Source: Echinicola marina
GTDB lineage: Bacteria; Bacteroidota; Bacteroidia; Cytophagales; Cyclobacteriaceae
Reading direction: 5' to 3'
Length of the DNA stretch: 64,000 nt
Assembly: GCF_020463795.1 (NCBI RefSeq)
Contig: NZ_CP080025.1
Coordinates: 561,001-625,000 of the forward strand
The first letter of the stretch is position 1, and every line of letters starts with the position of its first letter. Shown one piece after another: positions 29,890 through 39,181 of this stretch. A program made the position numbers and the translations under genes. Below the pieces are notes generated by a model. It ran no database searches and had not been told where the DNA came from. It worked only from the letters and a program-made list of their open reading frames with translations.

Positions 29890-29948
29890 TTCAGAGCATC
29901 CCGACAGTACTGCCGGGAGGGTCGGGGGTTCGAATCCCTCAATTCCCA
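29890..29948 (+). pseudogene. tRNA-Val fragment with replaced anticodon arm
   Basis: The 3' half of tRNA-Val (from AGGGTC to the discriminator A) is intact, and 11 bases of the D-arm region (TTCAGAGCATC) precede it. Between them the anticodon arm is replaced by the near-palindrome CCCGACAGTACTGCCGGG. The acceptor 5' strand is missing, so it cannot be a working tRNA. Confidence 0.75.
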
Positions 29949-30035
29949 CTTCTTAAAAGCTAATCCAGCGAGGGTTAGCTTTTTTTGTTTTCACGAAGTT
30001 GTTTACTTTTATCTCCAGCTCATTTTTTTTCAAAC

Positions 30036-30233
30036 ATGGCTTTCGTATACATAATCTTCTCTCATTCAGCTAATAAATTCTATATTAGACATACTGAATC
30101 CACTATTGAAGAAAGGGTAAAAAAACACAATTCGAACCACAAAGGCTTTACCGGAAAATTCAACGACTGGAAAATAGTATATCAGGAACAATTTGGCCAA
30201 GCCAAAAAACGGAGGGAAAACAGCCTATTTTAG
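30036..30233 (+). pseudogene. Truncated duplicate of the GIY-YIG gene
   Basis: The first 53 residues copy the upstream gene, including MAFVYIIFSHSANKFYI. The name-giving Gly of YIG is Arg here (FYIRHT). After YQEQF the sequence departs into an unrelated tail GQAKKRRENSLF and stops, losing the catalytic Glu and the final helix. It is 65 codons long and almost certainly inactive. Confidence 0.8.
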
Positions 30234-30255
30234 CTTTGATATGCGCTATTTATTA

Positions 30256-30323
30256 ACCACAGATGGATAAAGGTAAGGTTATCCGTTCCTTATAAATCTA
30301 TGTTCATCCTCTTTATCTATGGT
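30256..30323. repeat. Imperfect inverted repeat, MITE-like remnant
   Basis: ACCACAGATGGATAAAG and the opposite-strand copy CTTTATCTATGGT face each other across about 40 bp in the gene-free spacer before the ALDH7 gene. The arrangement looks like a decayed dispersed repeat; no gene is in it. Confidence 0.4.
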
Positions 30324-30443
30324 CAATAAAAATCGAACTACAAAAACAAACACCAGGACATACTTGGCTCGCCAGCTCTTGATCCTAACAAATAAAAAAA
30401 AGGACCCTTTAAAGCCCCTTCCCTATTACAAATATCTTTTAAA

Positions 30444-31988
30444 TCAAATATCAAATTTGATCCCTTGTGCTAAGGGTAGCTCAGTACCATAATTAATAGT
30501 ATTGGTCTGCCTTCTCATATAGGCCTTCCAAGCATCAGAACCTGATTCGCGCCCTCCACCGGTCTCTTTTTCACCACCAAAAGCCCCTCCAATCTCAGCA
30601 CCTGAAGTCCCGATATTCACATTGGCAATACCACAGTCCGACCCTGCCACAGAAAGGAAATATTCTGCCTCTCGCATATTAGTTGTCATTATAGCTGAAG
30701 ATAAGCCTTGAGGCACATCATTCTGAAGAGAAACCGCTTCCTCCAAATCACCATACTTCATCAAATACAAAATTGGCGCAAAGGTTTCCTGCTGCACCAC
30801 CTGAAAATGATTCTCCACCTCATAAACGCACGGCCTCACATAACAACCTGACTCATAACCTTCACCCTCCAATACCCCACCAGGCACCAACTCAACTCCA
30901 CCCTCAGCCCTGACACGTTCTATCGCTGAAAGATAATTCCCCACAGCTTCCTTATCAATCAACGGCCCTACATGGTTTTTCTCATCCAATGGATCTCCTA
31001 TTACCAACTTCGTATAAGCAGCTTTCAACCTATCCTTTACTTCCTCATAAACAGATTGATGAATAACCAACCTCCTGGTACTGGTACATCGCTGCCCAGC
31101 AGTACCCACGGCCCCAAACAATGCCCCGCGAATAGCCACATCCAAATCTCCATTTTCCGTTATGATAATGGCATTATTACCTCCCAACTCCAACAGGACC
31201 CTACCTAGTCGTGCCCCTACAGCTTCCCCCACTGCCTTTCCCATTCGAGTGGAGCCCGTAGCAGACACCAAGGCCACCCTAGGATCTTCAGCCAAAAACA
31301 CCCCCACATTTGCTTTCCCCATGAGAAGCGAACTCACACCTTCTGGATAATCATTTTTATGAAATACCTTGGCAGCAATATGCTGACAGGCCAGTGAAGT
31401 CAACGGAGTTTTCTCTGATGGCTTCCACACACAAACATCTCCACAAACCCAAGCGATCATCGTATTCCAGGACCATACCGCCACGGGAAAATTAAAAGCG
31501 GAAATAATCCCCACCACCCCTAGCGGATGCCACTGCTCATACATTCTGTGCCCCGGACGCTCGGAGTGCATGCTCAAACCATAAAGCTGCCTGGAAAGCC
31601 CCACGGCAAAATCACAGATATCAATCATCTCTTGGACTTCCCCCAGCCCCTCCTGGTACGACTTCCCCATTTCATAAGAGACCAATTTCCCCAAATGAGA
31701 CTTATACTCCCGCAATGCATTGCCGATCTGCCTCACCACTTCACCACGCTGTGGAGCCGGAACTTTTCGCCATGATTTAAATGCTTTCTCAGCCCTGTCT
31801 ATCACCCGCTCATAAGCCTCCCTTGAAGTCTCTTGCACCTTACCAATCTCCTTACCATCCACAGGGGAATAACTTGACAACCACTCTCCTTTCAAATCCA
31901 CATACTCCACACCCGTCCAAGTCCCTTTATTTATTTCCTTCACTCCCAATTCTTCCAAGAGAGCCTTTATATCAAACATTGTTTCCAT
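30444..31988 (-). CDS. Aldehyde dehydrogenase, ALDH7-like
   Basis: A 514-residue NAD(P)-dependent aldehyde dehydrogenase closest in pattern to the ALDH7 group (alpha-aminoadipic semialdehyde / piperideine-6-carboxylate dehydrogenase). Marks are FNFPVAVWSWNTMIAWVCGD for cofactor and substrate binding, the Glu motif LLELGGNNAIII, the catalytic Cys in GTAGQRCTSTRRL, and QETFAPILYLMKYG. It would take part in lysine breakdown or general aldehyde removal. It stands alone, preceded by a terminator that belongs to degQ. Confidence 0.9.
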   Translation of the reverse strand: METMFDIKALLEELGVKEINKGTWTGVEYVDLKGEWLSSYSPVDGKEIGKVQETSREAYERVIDRAEKAFKSWRKVPAPQRGEVVRQIGNALREYKSHLGKLVSYEMGKSYQEGLGEVQEMIDICDFAVGLSRQLYGLSMHSERPGHRMYEQWHPLGVVGIISAFNFPVAVWSWNTMIAWVCGDVCVWKPSEKTPLTSLACQHIAAKVFHKNDYPEGVSSLLMGKANVGVFLAEDPRVALVSATGSTRMGKAVGEAVGARLGRVLLELGGNNAIIITENGDLDVAIRGALFGAVGTAGQRCTSTRRLVIHQSVYEEVKDRLKAAYTKLVIGDPLDEKNHVGPLIDKEAVGNYLSAIERVRAEGGVELVPGGVLEGEGYESGCYVRPCVYEVENHFQVVQQETFAPILYLMKYGDLEEAVSLQNDVPQGLSSAIMTTNMREAEYFLSVAGSDCGIANVNIGTSGAEIGGAFGGEKETGGGRESGSDAWKAYMRRQTNTINYGTELPLAQGIKFDI

Positions 31989-32020
31989 AGGCTTATTAAT
32001 TCAATTTGATCAAATCTAAC

Positions 32021-32050
32021 AAAAAAAAAAGCCATCCGCCAAAGCGGATG
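32021..32050 (-). terminator. Intrinsic terminator of the DegQ-type protease gene
   Basis: Stem CATCCGC / GCGGATG (32033-32039 with 32044-32050) with a 4-base loop, followed on the minus strand by GC and ten T residues; 38 bp past the protease stop codon. Confidence 0.9.
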
Positions 32051-32088
32051 ACCTTTAAACACATACATAAACCAACTAAACACTAATT

Positions 32089-33585
32089 TCATCTATCAAG
32101 CTCGATTTCAAAATAAGACTTCTGGCCATTGGGATAAATACCCAAAATCATCACCTGCTCACCTTTATTTCTCCCTAGCTCTCTTTTTAAATCTTCGGCA
32201 TTCTGAATCCTGGTCCTACCAATATGGGTAACAATAAACCCTTCACGCGCACCCGCCTCTTCCCATTTATCATTATCAATCTCATCAATTACGGCTCCAC
32301 CATCGACGTCCAGCCTATCTTGCAATGTCAAATCCAAATCCTTGAAAGTTACCGATTCAAAACCAACAACCTTAGGCTCTTCCTTTTTCACGATCTTCGT
32401 AGTCCCTGAAATATTTTTCAAGGTCGCTGTCACCTCATTTTCCTCTCCATTTCTGAGGAATTTCACTTCCACTTCATCACCAGGACGCTTTCTTGCAACC
32501 ATCTCCTGAAGTTTAGAAACAGTATTGGTCTCAACACCATCAATCCCCACTATAATATCACCTTCCTGCAATCCAGCCTCTGCACCTCCGCTTCCTTCAT
32601 TCACACTTGCTACATAAACCCCTTGTGAAACACCTAGATCCTTGCCCAAATACTCTTCAAATTCAGGACTTACATCTTGAATGGACACCCCTAACAGACC
32701 TCTCTGAACGGCACCATACTCCAATAAGTCATCCATCACTTTCTTCACTATGGCACTCGGCACCGCAAAAGCATATCCACTGAAAACACCTGTCTGACTG
32801 GCGATCGCGGTATTAATACCTATCAATTCCCCAGAAAGATTAACCAAAGCCCCTCCTGAATTTCCTCTATTCACCACTGCATCGGTCTGGATAAAAGACT
32901 CTATCTGAAGGTTATTATTACTTTCACTTCTTAATATCCCAATATTCCTTGCCTTGGCACTAACAATACCTGCCGTAACAGTGGAAGTCAAGTCAAAAGG
33001 ATTCCCCACAGCCAAAACCCATTCGCCGACTTGAGTCTGATCAGAATTCCCAAAAGGGACAAAAGGTAAATTATTAGCTTCTATTTTCAACAAAGCCAAA
33101 TCCGTGGTTGGATCCGTCCCAATCACCTTAGCCTCATAATTGGTATTATCATGCAAGGTGATACTAATATCCTTGGCATTTTCGATGACGTGATTATTCG
33201 TCACCACATAGCCATCTTCTGAAATGATCACCCCAGAACCCGAGCTGCGCCCCTCTCTGGGAGGACCTTGGCGCCCATTGTCAGGATACCTAAACTCAAA
33301 AAACTCTTCCAGCGGATTCCCGCCTCTTCTCGAACTCTCCATCGTCACTGTACTCTTGATATGCACTACTGCAGGGGTAACCTGAGAAGCAGATGCCACA
33401 AAATTGATCCCGTCAGGAATACTGAATTTATCATCTTTTAGCCAGTTCACAAAACTGGTATTTTGCTTCTCCTCAAAATTAGCCACCTTAGCGGTAGGAG
33501 ACAGCAAGTTTACTCCAGCTATTGCTATCAGGCCACCGATTACAGAGGCCAAAATAATACTGAGGAAGAATTGCTTTCTATTCAT
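32089..33585 (-). CDS. degQ: DegQ/HtrA-type periplasmic serine protease
   Basis: A 498-residue envelope quality-control protease and chaperone. It has an N-terminal signal anchor (residues 5-28) and a trypsin-like domain with the catalytic triad H132 (TNNHVIENA), D162 (TTDLALLKIE) and S243 (RGNSGGALVNL). PDZ domain 1 runs from about 290 to 385 (YVASVNEGSGGAEAGLQEGD) and a shorter second PDZ from about 405 to 495. It degrades or refolds damaged periplasmic proteins. The neighbouring Hsp20 gene is also a stress gene, but each has its own terminator. Confidence 0.93.
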   Translation of the reverse strand: MNRKQFFLSIILASVIGGLIAIAGVNLLSPTAKVANFEEKQNTSFVNWLKDDKFSIPDGINFVASASQVTPAVVHIKSTVTMESSRRGGNPLEEFFEFRYPDNGRQGPPREGRSSGSGVIISEDGYVVTNNHVIENAKDISITLHDNTNYEAKVIGTDPTTDLALLKIEANNLPFVPFGNSDQTQVGEWVLAVGNPFDLTSTVTAGIVSAKARNIGILRSESNNNLQIESFIQTDAVVNRGNSGGALVNLSGELIGINTAIASQTGVFSGYAFAVPSAIVKKVMDDLLEYGAVQRGLLGVSIQDVSPEFEEYLGKDLGVSQGVYVASVNEGSGGAEAGLQEGDIIVGIDGVETNTVSKLQEMVARKRPGDEVEVKFLRNGEENEVTATLKNISGTTKIVKKEEPKVVGFESVTFKDLDLTLQDRLDVDGGAVIDEIDNDKWEEAGAREGFIVTHIGRTRIQNAEDLKRELGRNKGEQVMILGIYPNGQKSYFEIELDR

Positions 33586-33775
33586 GTTAATCTCCTTTTT
33601 TTTAATTTGTTTTATGTATCAAATACACGGTATATAATGAACTTAGTTTCCAAATATTTTACAATTCCCTATCTGAAACACCTTTTTTAACACCTTTTAA
33701 CAAGAAGCCAAAACAAAGCTATCTTATTGTATCTTCTACTGCAATTTAGTAAAGGGACTTGTATAATATATTAAA

Positions 33776-33807
33776 CTCAAAAAAATAAGTGGGTTTCCCC
33801 ACTTATT
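33776..33807 (-). terminator. Intrinsic terminator of the Hsp20 gene
   Basis: Stem AATAAGTGGG / CCCACTTATT (33784-33793 with 33798-33807), 4-base loop, then a seven-base T run on the minus strand. It begins immediately after the Hsp20 stop codon. Confidence 0.88.
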
Positions 33808-33810
33808 AAA

Positions 33811-34239
33811 TTATTTCACTTCTATGGTGGATTTCACTACCTTTTTCTCCTTCTTAGGAATAAGGACATGAAGCACTCCATCCTCATACTTTGCTGCTAT
33901 TTCATCGAAAGAAACATCATCAGGCAAAAAGAAAGACTTACTGAAACTACCATACTGACTCTGCACAGAATGATAATTTTTTCCTTCTTTTTTCTCCTTA
34001 TGCTTCCTCTCTCCTGAAATGGTCAATTTACCGTCTACTAGATCTATTTTAAAATCTTCCTTCTTCACTCCGGGAATAGCCAATTCTAGCTCATAGCTAT
34101 TCTCATCCTCCGAAATATCTACCGAGGGAGTGAACCTATTAGCTTCAGCATTCACTGACTCATTGAAGACTCTATCCAACAAACCACTAAAGGAAGTAGG
34201 ATAATTTGGCTCGAAATTGTTATATCTTACAAGTTTCAT
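33811..34239 (-). CDS. Hsp20/alpha-crystallin small heat-shock protein
   Basis: A 142-residue cytoplasmic holdase. The alpha-crystallin domain runs from about residue 38 (FTPSVDISEDENSYELELAI PG region) to 130. It includes KLTISGERKHKEKKEG and the conserved GVLHVLIPKKE, and the C-terminal tail follows. It keeps unfolding proteins soluble during stress. It is a single-gene unit; the 245-bp upstream spacer holds no gene. Confidence 0.93.
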   Translation of the reverse strand: MKLVRYNNFEPNYPTSFSGLLDRVFNESVNAEANRFTPSVDISEDENSYELELAIPGVKKEDFKIDLVDGKLTISGERKHKEKKEGKNYHSVQSQYGSFSKSFFLPDDVSFDEIAAKYEDGVLHVLIPKKEKKVVKSTIEVK

Positions 34240-34433
34240 AATTAGTATGTTTTATTGTTTTTCTTGCTTTTAAATTCTAAATCACTTTACAGTAATTTTC
34301 ATACCAACAGCCAAAACAGTAAAAAAACACGCCATTATGTCTTAAAAACACCAGGGACCAAACGAAAAACAGACATTATGTCTGCGCTTTAAACAATAAT
34401 CCCAAAATAAATAAACACCTCCATTTCTTTAAA

Positions 34434-34466
34434 CATAAAAAAAGGAGCCCTACTGAGCTCCTTTTT
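34434..34466 (-). terminator. Intrinsic terminator of the GH29 gene
   Basis: Stem AAAGGAGC / GCTCCTTT (34441-34448 with 34457-34464), 8-base loop, then seven T residues on the minus strand; 19 bp past the fucosidase stop codon. Confidence 0.88.
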
Positions 34467-34484
34467 CCCACAGAAAACATCACA

Positions 34485-35816
34485 TCAATTACTTTCGATC
34501 ACCTGTCCTTTTTCCCTATATAAATCTATTTCCCCATCCAGCAGAACAGCCAAAACAGTAATATCCTTATCATAAACATTATCAGGTATATCGATATACT
34601 TCAAACCTGGCACCTGGCTCCAATACATTTTCCCAACTTCTCTATGCTTCAGCTTAGTGCCATTTCCCACTACCCAAATTCTATTAATCATATTCTTAAG
34701 TCCCTTGATCACCAAAGACTCATTCACTTTATAATCAAGGTAGATATAAAGAATCTTTTTATCCTTTGACAAAGTAGTCGGAGCAAAAACATGCCCCGCT
34801 GGAATTCCCGCCTGTGTTTCATAAACAGCAGAGGCATGCTTAGATGTCCACCGGCCAAATTCCTTCAAAATATCCACTGCCTCCTCAGGAATAGAACCAT
34901 CAGGCTTAGGCCCCATATCCAACAACAGATTTCCACCCATATGAAGACAATCTACAAAAACCCTCAACAGCTCACCCGGACTTTTGTAAGCATGGTCATT
35001 ATGCTGATAACCCCAGCTATTGTTCATCGTTAGGCAAAGCTCCCAGTATTTACTGTGAGGACGAGTAACCGGAACTCCTTGCTCTGGTGTATCATAATCT
35101 CCCAATCCACCACCAATCCTGGAATTAATAATCAAATTAGGATTCCAAGCTAACAACTGCTCTTTCAGCTGTTTGCTTTTCCACTCTTCAGCCTTGTGCT
35201 CCCAGTCTCCATCAAACCAATACAAATCAGGCTGGCAATTCAACGAAAGCTCTTCTAACTGCTTAAAATTAAAATCCACGAATTTCTGAAAACGCTCAGG
35301 ATCATCCTTATACCGGTACTCCGTCCTTGTCTTACGATCATAATCTGGATGCGACCAATCCAAAACAGAATAATATATCCCCTTTTTTATTCCTTCCTTT
35401 TCTAAGGCCTTCATAAACGGCCCTACTAAATCCCTTCCTGCGGGAGTCTTCTTCACGACTGTCAAATCACTCACCTTACTATCCCAAAGAGCAACACCAT
35501 CATGATGCTTGGCCGTAAGCACAGCATATTTTGCTCCTGAAGACTTGATCAGTTTTGCCCATTTTTCTGGATCATAATTAGCCGCTGTAAAACCGTCCAA
35601 CTGCTTCATATAATCATCATACGAAATATAATCATTGAAAAAGGACCAGGACTCATCTATCCCATTCACAGAATAAATCCCCCAGTGCAAAAAAATCCCT
35701 AGCTTGGCTTCACCAAACCATTCCATTTTTGATGCTTCCTCATCTTGACCAAAAACCTTTCCGGCCAAGATAACAACACAAAAAACTAATCCAACTATCT
35801 TTTTTAAACCCTGCAT
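34485..35816 (-). CDS. GH29 alpha-L-fucosidase, exported
   Basis: A 443-residue family 29 enzyme with a signal peptide (MQGLKKIVGLVFCVVIL, cut after VFGQ). Barrel motifs are KLGIFLHWGIYSVNG, YAVLTAKHHDGVALWDS and the nucleophile D202 in DLYWFDGDWEH. The general acid is harder to place, as usual for GH29. It releases alpha-linked L-fucose from glycans in the periplasm. It is 26 kb from the FucP-like operon, but the two could act in the same pathway. The start codon is an ATG at 35816. Confidence 0.92.
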   Translation of the reverse strand: MQGLKKIVGLVFCVVILAGKVFGQDEEASKMEWFGEAKLGIFLHWGIYSVNGIDESWSFFNDYISYDDYMKQLDGFTAANYDPEKWAKLIKSSGAKYAVLTAKHHDGVALWDSKVSDLTVVKKTPAGRDLVGPFMKALEKEGIKKGIYYSVLDWSHPDYDRKTRTEYRYKDDPERFQKFVDFNFKQLEELSLNCQPDLYWFDGDWEHKAEEWKSKQLKEQLLAWNPNLIINSRIGGGLGDYDTPEQGVPVTRPHSKYWELCLTMNNSWGYQHNDHAYKSPGELLRVFVDCLHMGGNLLLDMGPKPDGSIPEEAVDILKEFGRWTSKHASAVYETQAGIPAGHVFAPTTLSKDKKILYIYLDYKVNESLVIKGLKNMINRIWVVGNGTKLKHREVGKMYWSQVPGLKYIDIPDNVYDKDITVLAVLLDGEIDLYREKGQVIESN

Positions 35817-36050
35817 TTAACTCTCATTTTTTTCACCATCATCATTTGTATCTCAAATTTAGTAAAATTAAAATATCATATAACCCATTATTAAAAACTT
35901 ATTTTTTACCACAATCACTATTAAATGTGTAAAATTTTAACCTAACAAAGGCTCTATATTATCATGCCCACGGTTTCAAAATCAAAAAAATATGGTAAAA
36001 AAATAAGAATAGTTATTACTTTTAATCAAATCAACACTTAAAGTTCAAAT

Positions 36051-38552
36051 ATGAGACCTGCAAGGCCACTCCTTTTTATTTTTACCCTTATCGCCTTTTG
36101 CATAACATCAGCTCCATCATTTGGCTTTCAATCCTCCGCAGACCTTTTGAATATTGGAGATTCCCTGTTGAACACGGGCGATGACAGCACAAAAACCGAA
36201 ACAGATACCAATCACCACCAATCCGTCACTTCTGTCATCGGCACCCTTGAAAATTACGCCATTGCCACAAACCACTTCAGCAAGGTACTAGAAAGAGACA
36301 TTGACACCACTTTGATAGCCAGTTCACTCCCTTTGATCGAACGAAGAATCACAATTATCCGGGACAGGCTCGAAAACCAAGGAGCAGACATTAATCTCAG
36401 GTACTTGTCAGCACTCAAAAATTTCATTAAAAATGAAGTGGAGAATATTTCAAACTGGAAAGAAGTCGTTGATAATAGAAACCACGAAATCCAGTTCATT
36501 TACGATAGCCTGATCAAGATACAAAACGACCCCGTGATCTATCCTGAAGCCTATGACAGTATCCTGCTACCAGCTATCAATGTCCAACTTCAAGGACTCC
36601 AGGACCGAATACAGAAAGTAGACAGCTTATACTACAGCAAGCAACTGAACCTGGCAGATTTCCAAAGCAGGATATCTAAAGCACAAATAGATATCGACGA
36701 CTTCAGAGATGAAATCAACCAACTGGAAGGATCTATTGAAGCTAAACTTTTTGACAAAGAGGTCAATTATATCTGGGATCCTACCTCCTACAGCAAAGAG
36801 AAGGACCTTCCGCATATCATCCGCCGGTCCTACACCATCAACAAAATCATATTCCAAGGGTATATGGCCGCAAATATACCCACCTTTCTCCTTACCACGT
36901 TGATCGCCATACTTACCTTCGTCTGGCTCAAATACCTCATCAGACGAATTAAAGATGAAAAGGAATTTGCCGATCTCATCCTTAAGAGGACGAAGTTTGT
37001 CCCCAGCAATCCGATTTTTTCAACGCTTTTGATCATATTGCCCATAACCCCTTTTCTGTACCACTCCCCGCCAATTGTCCTAAATGTCATTCTATTGATA
37101 TTAATGATATTGGCCACCACAGTATTGATCACCCCAATTGTAAATAAGAAAGCCTATACCTATTGGATGATCTTTTCATTCATTTTCCTTATTTACAGTG
37201 TCAGTAACCTATATTCTGAAAAAGCATATGAAGAGAGGTGGGCATTATTGGCCTTAAGCATTGTGAGCATCTCTCTCGCCTATAATATCATCAAGAATAT
37301 CAAAGGCTCCAACTTCACCCATCCCAATCAAATCATCTTTCTAATCCGCGTGTTTTTAATCATACAGGGAGCCTCTTTGATCAGCAACATATTTGGAAGG
37401 TATAGCTTAGCAAAGATATTGGGCATAGCAGCGACCACTAGCTTACTACAGGCACTTGGCCTGTATGTATTTGTATTAGTGATCATGGAGGCCATATACC
37501 TGCAAATAGAAGTGGGCAAAAAAAGCTCCAAAGAGTACACTGCTTATTTTGACTTTCAAGAAATTCAGAATAAAATCCAGAAGATTTTCATCTTCTTTGC
37601 CACAGCTATTTGGCTTTTCTATTTGACCAAAAACCTGATCATATATAACTACCTGTACAACATCATTTCAGAATTCCTTTCCATTGAAAGAACAATAGGC
37701 AATACCAATTTCACCTTTGGAAGTATCTTAATTTTCCTATTGGTCATATGGTTTTCATCCATTATTGCCAGGTACCTTACTTATTATTTTGAGGCCAAAG
37801 ACCAAAAAGTCGCCACCAACAGAAAACAAAGACTAGGCTCATCAGTTCTCCTTATCAAACTCGCCGTGTTTACCGTGGGTTTCCTTTTTGCTGTTACGGC
37901 TGCCGGGATTCCCTTGGACAATATCGCCATAGTATTAGGAGCACTATCTGTAGGTATTGGATTTGGTCTCCAAACCATCATCAACAACCTTGTTTCCGGA
38001 ATCATACTGGCCTTTGAGCGCCCCATTCAAATCGGCGACGCCATTGAAGTGGGCGGAAGATCAGGGGTAGTCAAAGACGTAGGGATCAGGGCCAGTAAAA
38101 TACAAGCTTACGATGGATCTGAAATCATCCTCCCCAATGGAGATTTACTTTCCCAACACCTGATTAACTGGACCCTCTCCAACAAACAACGAAGAATCGA
38201 GCTGATCATAGGTGTGGCTTATGGATCAGACTCAGACAAGGTGGAATCCATTTTGCGCAACATCCTCGACCGGGAGGGAATCATGAAAACCCCATCTCCC
38301 AATGTATACCTCCAAACTTTCGCAGACAGTGCTGTTGAATACAGATTACTTTTCTGGGTACACGATTTCGACGTATGGGTAGACATGAGAGCTGAGGTCA
38401 TGAAAGAAATATACAAGGCCTTTGCAGAAGAAAACATTGAAATCCCCTTCCCACAAAGAGACCTTTATATCAAATCCATTCCTCAAGCATGGCAATCACC
38501 ATCTAGAAACAATAAGCCTTCTGGAGACAATGAGAAAAAAGACGAAAATTAA
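36051..38552 (+). CDS. Large MscS-family mechanosensitive channel
   Basis: An 833-residue inner-membrane protein. A signal peptide (RPLLFIFTLIAFCITSAPSF) is followed by a periplasmic coiled-coil region to about residue 270. Then come some eleven membrane segments, the last being the pore helix in IVLGALSVGIGFGLQTIINN. The cytoplasmic MscS vestibule domain (ERPIQIGDAIEVGGRSGVVK, then the beta and alpha/beta parts) runs to about 810. It opens under membrane tension and protects against osmotic downshock. The large periplasmic region resembles the MscK/MscM class more than small MscS. It is a single-gene unit. Confidence 0.92.
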   Translation: MRPARPLLFIFTLIAFCITSAPSFGFQSSADLLNIGDSLLNTGDDSTKTETDTNHHQSVTSVIGTLENYAIATNHFSKVLERDIDTTLIASSLPLIERRITIIRDRLENQGADINLRYLSALKNFIKNEVENISNWKEVVDNRNHEIQFIYDSLIKIQNDPVIYPEAYDSILLPAINVQLQGLQDRIQKVDSLYYSKQLNLADFQSRISKAQIDIDDFRDEINQLEGSIEAKLFDKEVNYIWDPTSYSKEKDLPHIIRRSYTINKIIFQGYMAANIPTFLLTTLIAILTFVWLKYLIRRIKDEKEFADLILKRTKFVPSNPIFSTLLIILPITPFLYHSPPIVLNVILLILMILATTVLITPIVNKKAYTYWMIFSFIFLIYSVSNLYSEKAYEERWALLALSIVSISLAYNIIKNIKGSNFTHPNQIIFLIRVFLIIQGASLISNIFGRYSLAKILGIAATTSLLQALGLYVFVLVIMEAIYLQIEVGKKSSKEYTAYFDFQEIQNKIQKIFIFFATAIWLFYLTKNLIIYNYLYNIISEFLSIERTIGNTNFTFGSILIFLLVIWFSSIIARYLTYYFEAKDQKVATNRKQRLGSSVLLIKLAVFTVGFLFAVTAAGIPLDNIAIVLGALSVGIGFGLQTIINNLVSGIILAFERPIQIGDAIEVGGRSGVVKDVGIRASKIQAYDGSEIILPNGDLLSQHLINWTLSNKQRRIELIIGVAYGSDSDKVESILRNILDREGIMKTPSPNVYLQTFADSAVEYRLLFWVHDFDVWVDMRAEVMKEIYKAFAEENIEIPFPQRDLYIKSIPQAWQSPSRNNKPSGDNEKKDEN

Positions 38553-38677
38553 TCTCCTGAAATCGAGCTAGAAATAAAATTACACCAACTTTTTTTTATT
38601 GGGGATTTGGAAAAAAATAAACAACCTGCTATGTTTGCATCACGTTAAACAAACGGGTTAGCGAAAACAACAAAAAT

Positions 38678-38751
38678 TCCTCCTTAGCTCAGTTGGTTAG
38701 AGCATCTGACTGTTAATCAGAGGGTCCTTGGTTCGAGCCCAAGAGGAGGAG
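38678..38751 (+). tRNA. tRNA-Asn (GTT anticodon)
   Basis: A complete 74-nt cloverleaf: acceptor TCCTCCT/AGGAGGA, D stem GCTC/GAGC, anticodon arm TCTGA-CTGTTAA-TCAGA with anticodon GTT, T arm CTTGG-TTCGAGC-CCAAG, discriminator G. It marks the left edge of the accessory island. Confidence 0.96.
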
Positions 38752-38761
38752 CTGAAAATCA

Positions 38762-38796
38762 GCCACTTACGATCAAAAATTGTAAGTGGCTTTTTT
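38762..38796 (+). terminator. Intrinsic terminator after tRNA-Asn
   Basis: Perfect 9-bp stem GCCACTTAC / GTAAGTGGC with an 11-base loop, followed by six T residues, 11 bp past the tRNA. Confidence 0.9.
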
Positions 38797-38797
38797 A

Positions 38798-38819
38798 TTT
38801 GCACACAATTTGCACACAA
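38798..38819. repeat. Tandem 11-bp repeat, possible attachment-site remnant
   Basis: TTTGCACACAA occurs twice in tandem right after the tRNA-Asn terminator, where integrative elements commonly insert. No second copy and no duplicated tRNA end was found in the window, so an att role is inferred only. Confidence 0.35.
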
Positions 38820-38839
38820 AATAGGGCTATAAAATATTT

Positions 38840-39181
38840 TTAAATTTTCTTGAATCCCCGGTCCCTAAAAAGCCGATTTTCATGGATTCTCACTCCTCTT
38901 ATTTTGGGATTGCTCGATTTTGAAGTAATCCAGTCCAGGATTTCATCTTTGATAAAGTAAAGTTTTCCGGCTTTCTTATAATGGGGAATCAGTCCCTTGG
39001 AAACATAACTGTAAATGGTCTGCCTTTTTAATTCCAACAACTCACAGATCTTGTTTAATGTAAGGACCTGACCATTGGGCCGTTCGCTCAGCGCTATCTC
39101 CTGTATAGCTTCTAAAATCAATTTATTTTGTGCTAATAGTTGGGCAATAGCAGTTGGGAGGTCTTCAAATTTTAAGTCCAT
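38840..39181 (-). CDS. Excisionase-like helix-turn-helix protein
   Basis: A 113-residue DNA-binding protein with a winged HTH of the excisionase/MerR-like HTH_17 type: TLNKICELLELKRQTIYSYV, then GLIPHYKKAGKLYFIKDEIL. The N-terminal 45 residues form a probable helix. The ATG at 39181 is chosen because the longer frame to 39244 only adds a hydrophobic stretch not seen in this family. Such proteins are typical cargo regulators or excision factors of Bacteroidota mobile elements. It lies 88 bp from tRNA-Asn, facing it, with no integrase beside it. Confidence 0.8.
   Translation of the reverse strand: MDLKFEDLPTAIAQLLAQNKLILEAIQEIALSERPNGQVLTLNKICELLELKRQTIYSYVSKGLIPHYKKAGKLYFIKDEILDWITSKSSNPKIRGVRIHENRLFRDRGFKKI

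Larger units (their letters stand above)
29472..30193 (+). repeat. Direct duplication: tRNA-Val 3' half plus GIY-YIG gene
   Basis: Segment 29472-29750 recurs at 29918-30193 with only scattered changes and shorter T runs. The unit contains the 3' part of tRNA-Val, its terminator hairpin and about two thirds of the GIY-YIG reading frame. The first copy is intact; the second carries a broken tRNA and a truncated gene. Confidence 0.9.
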
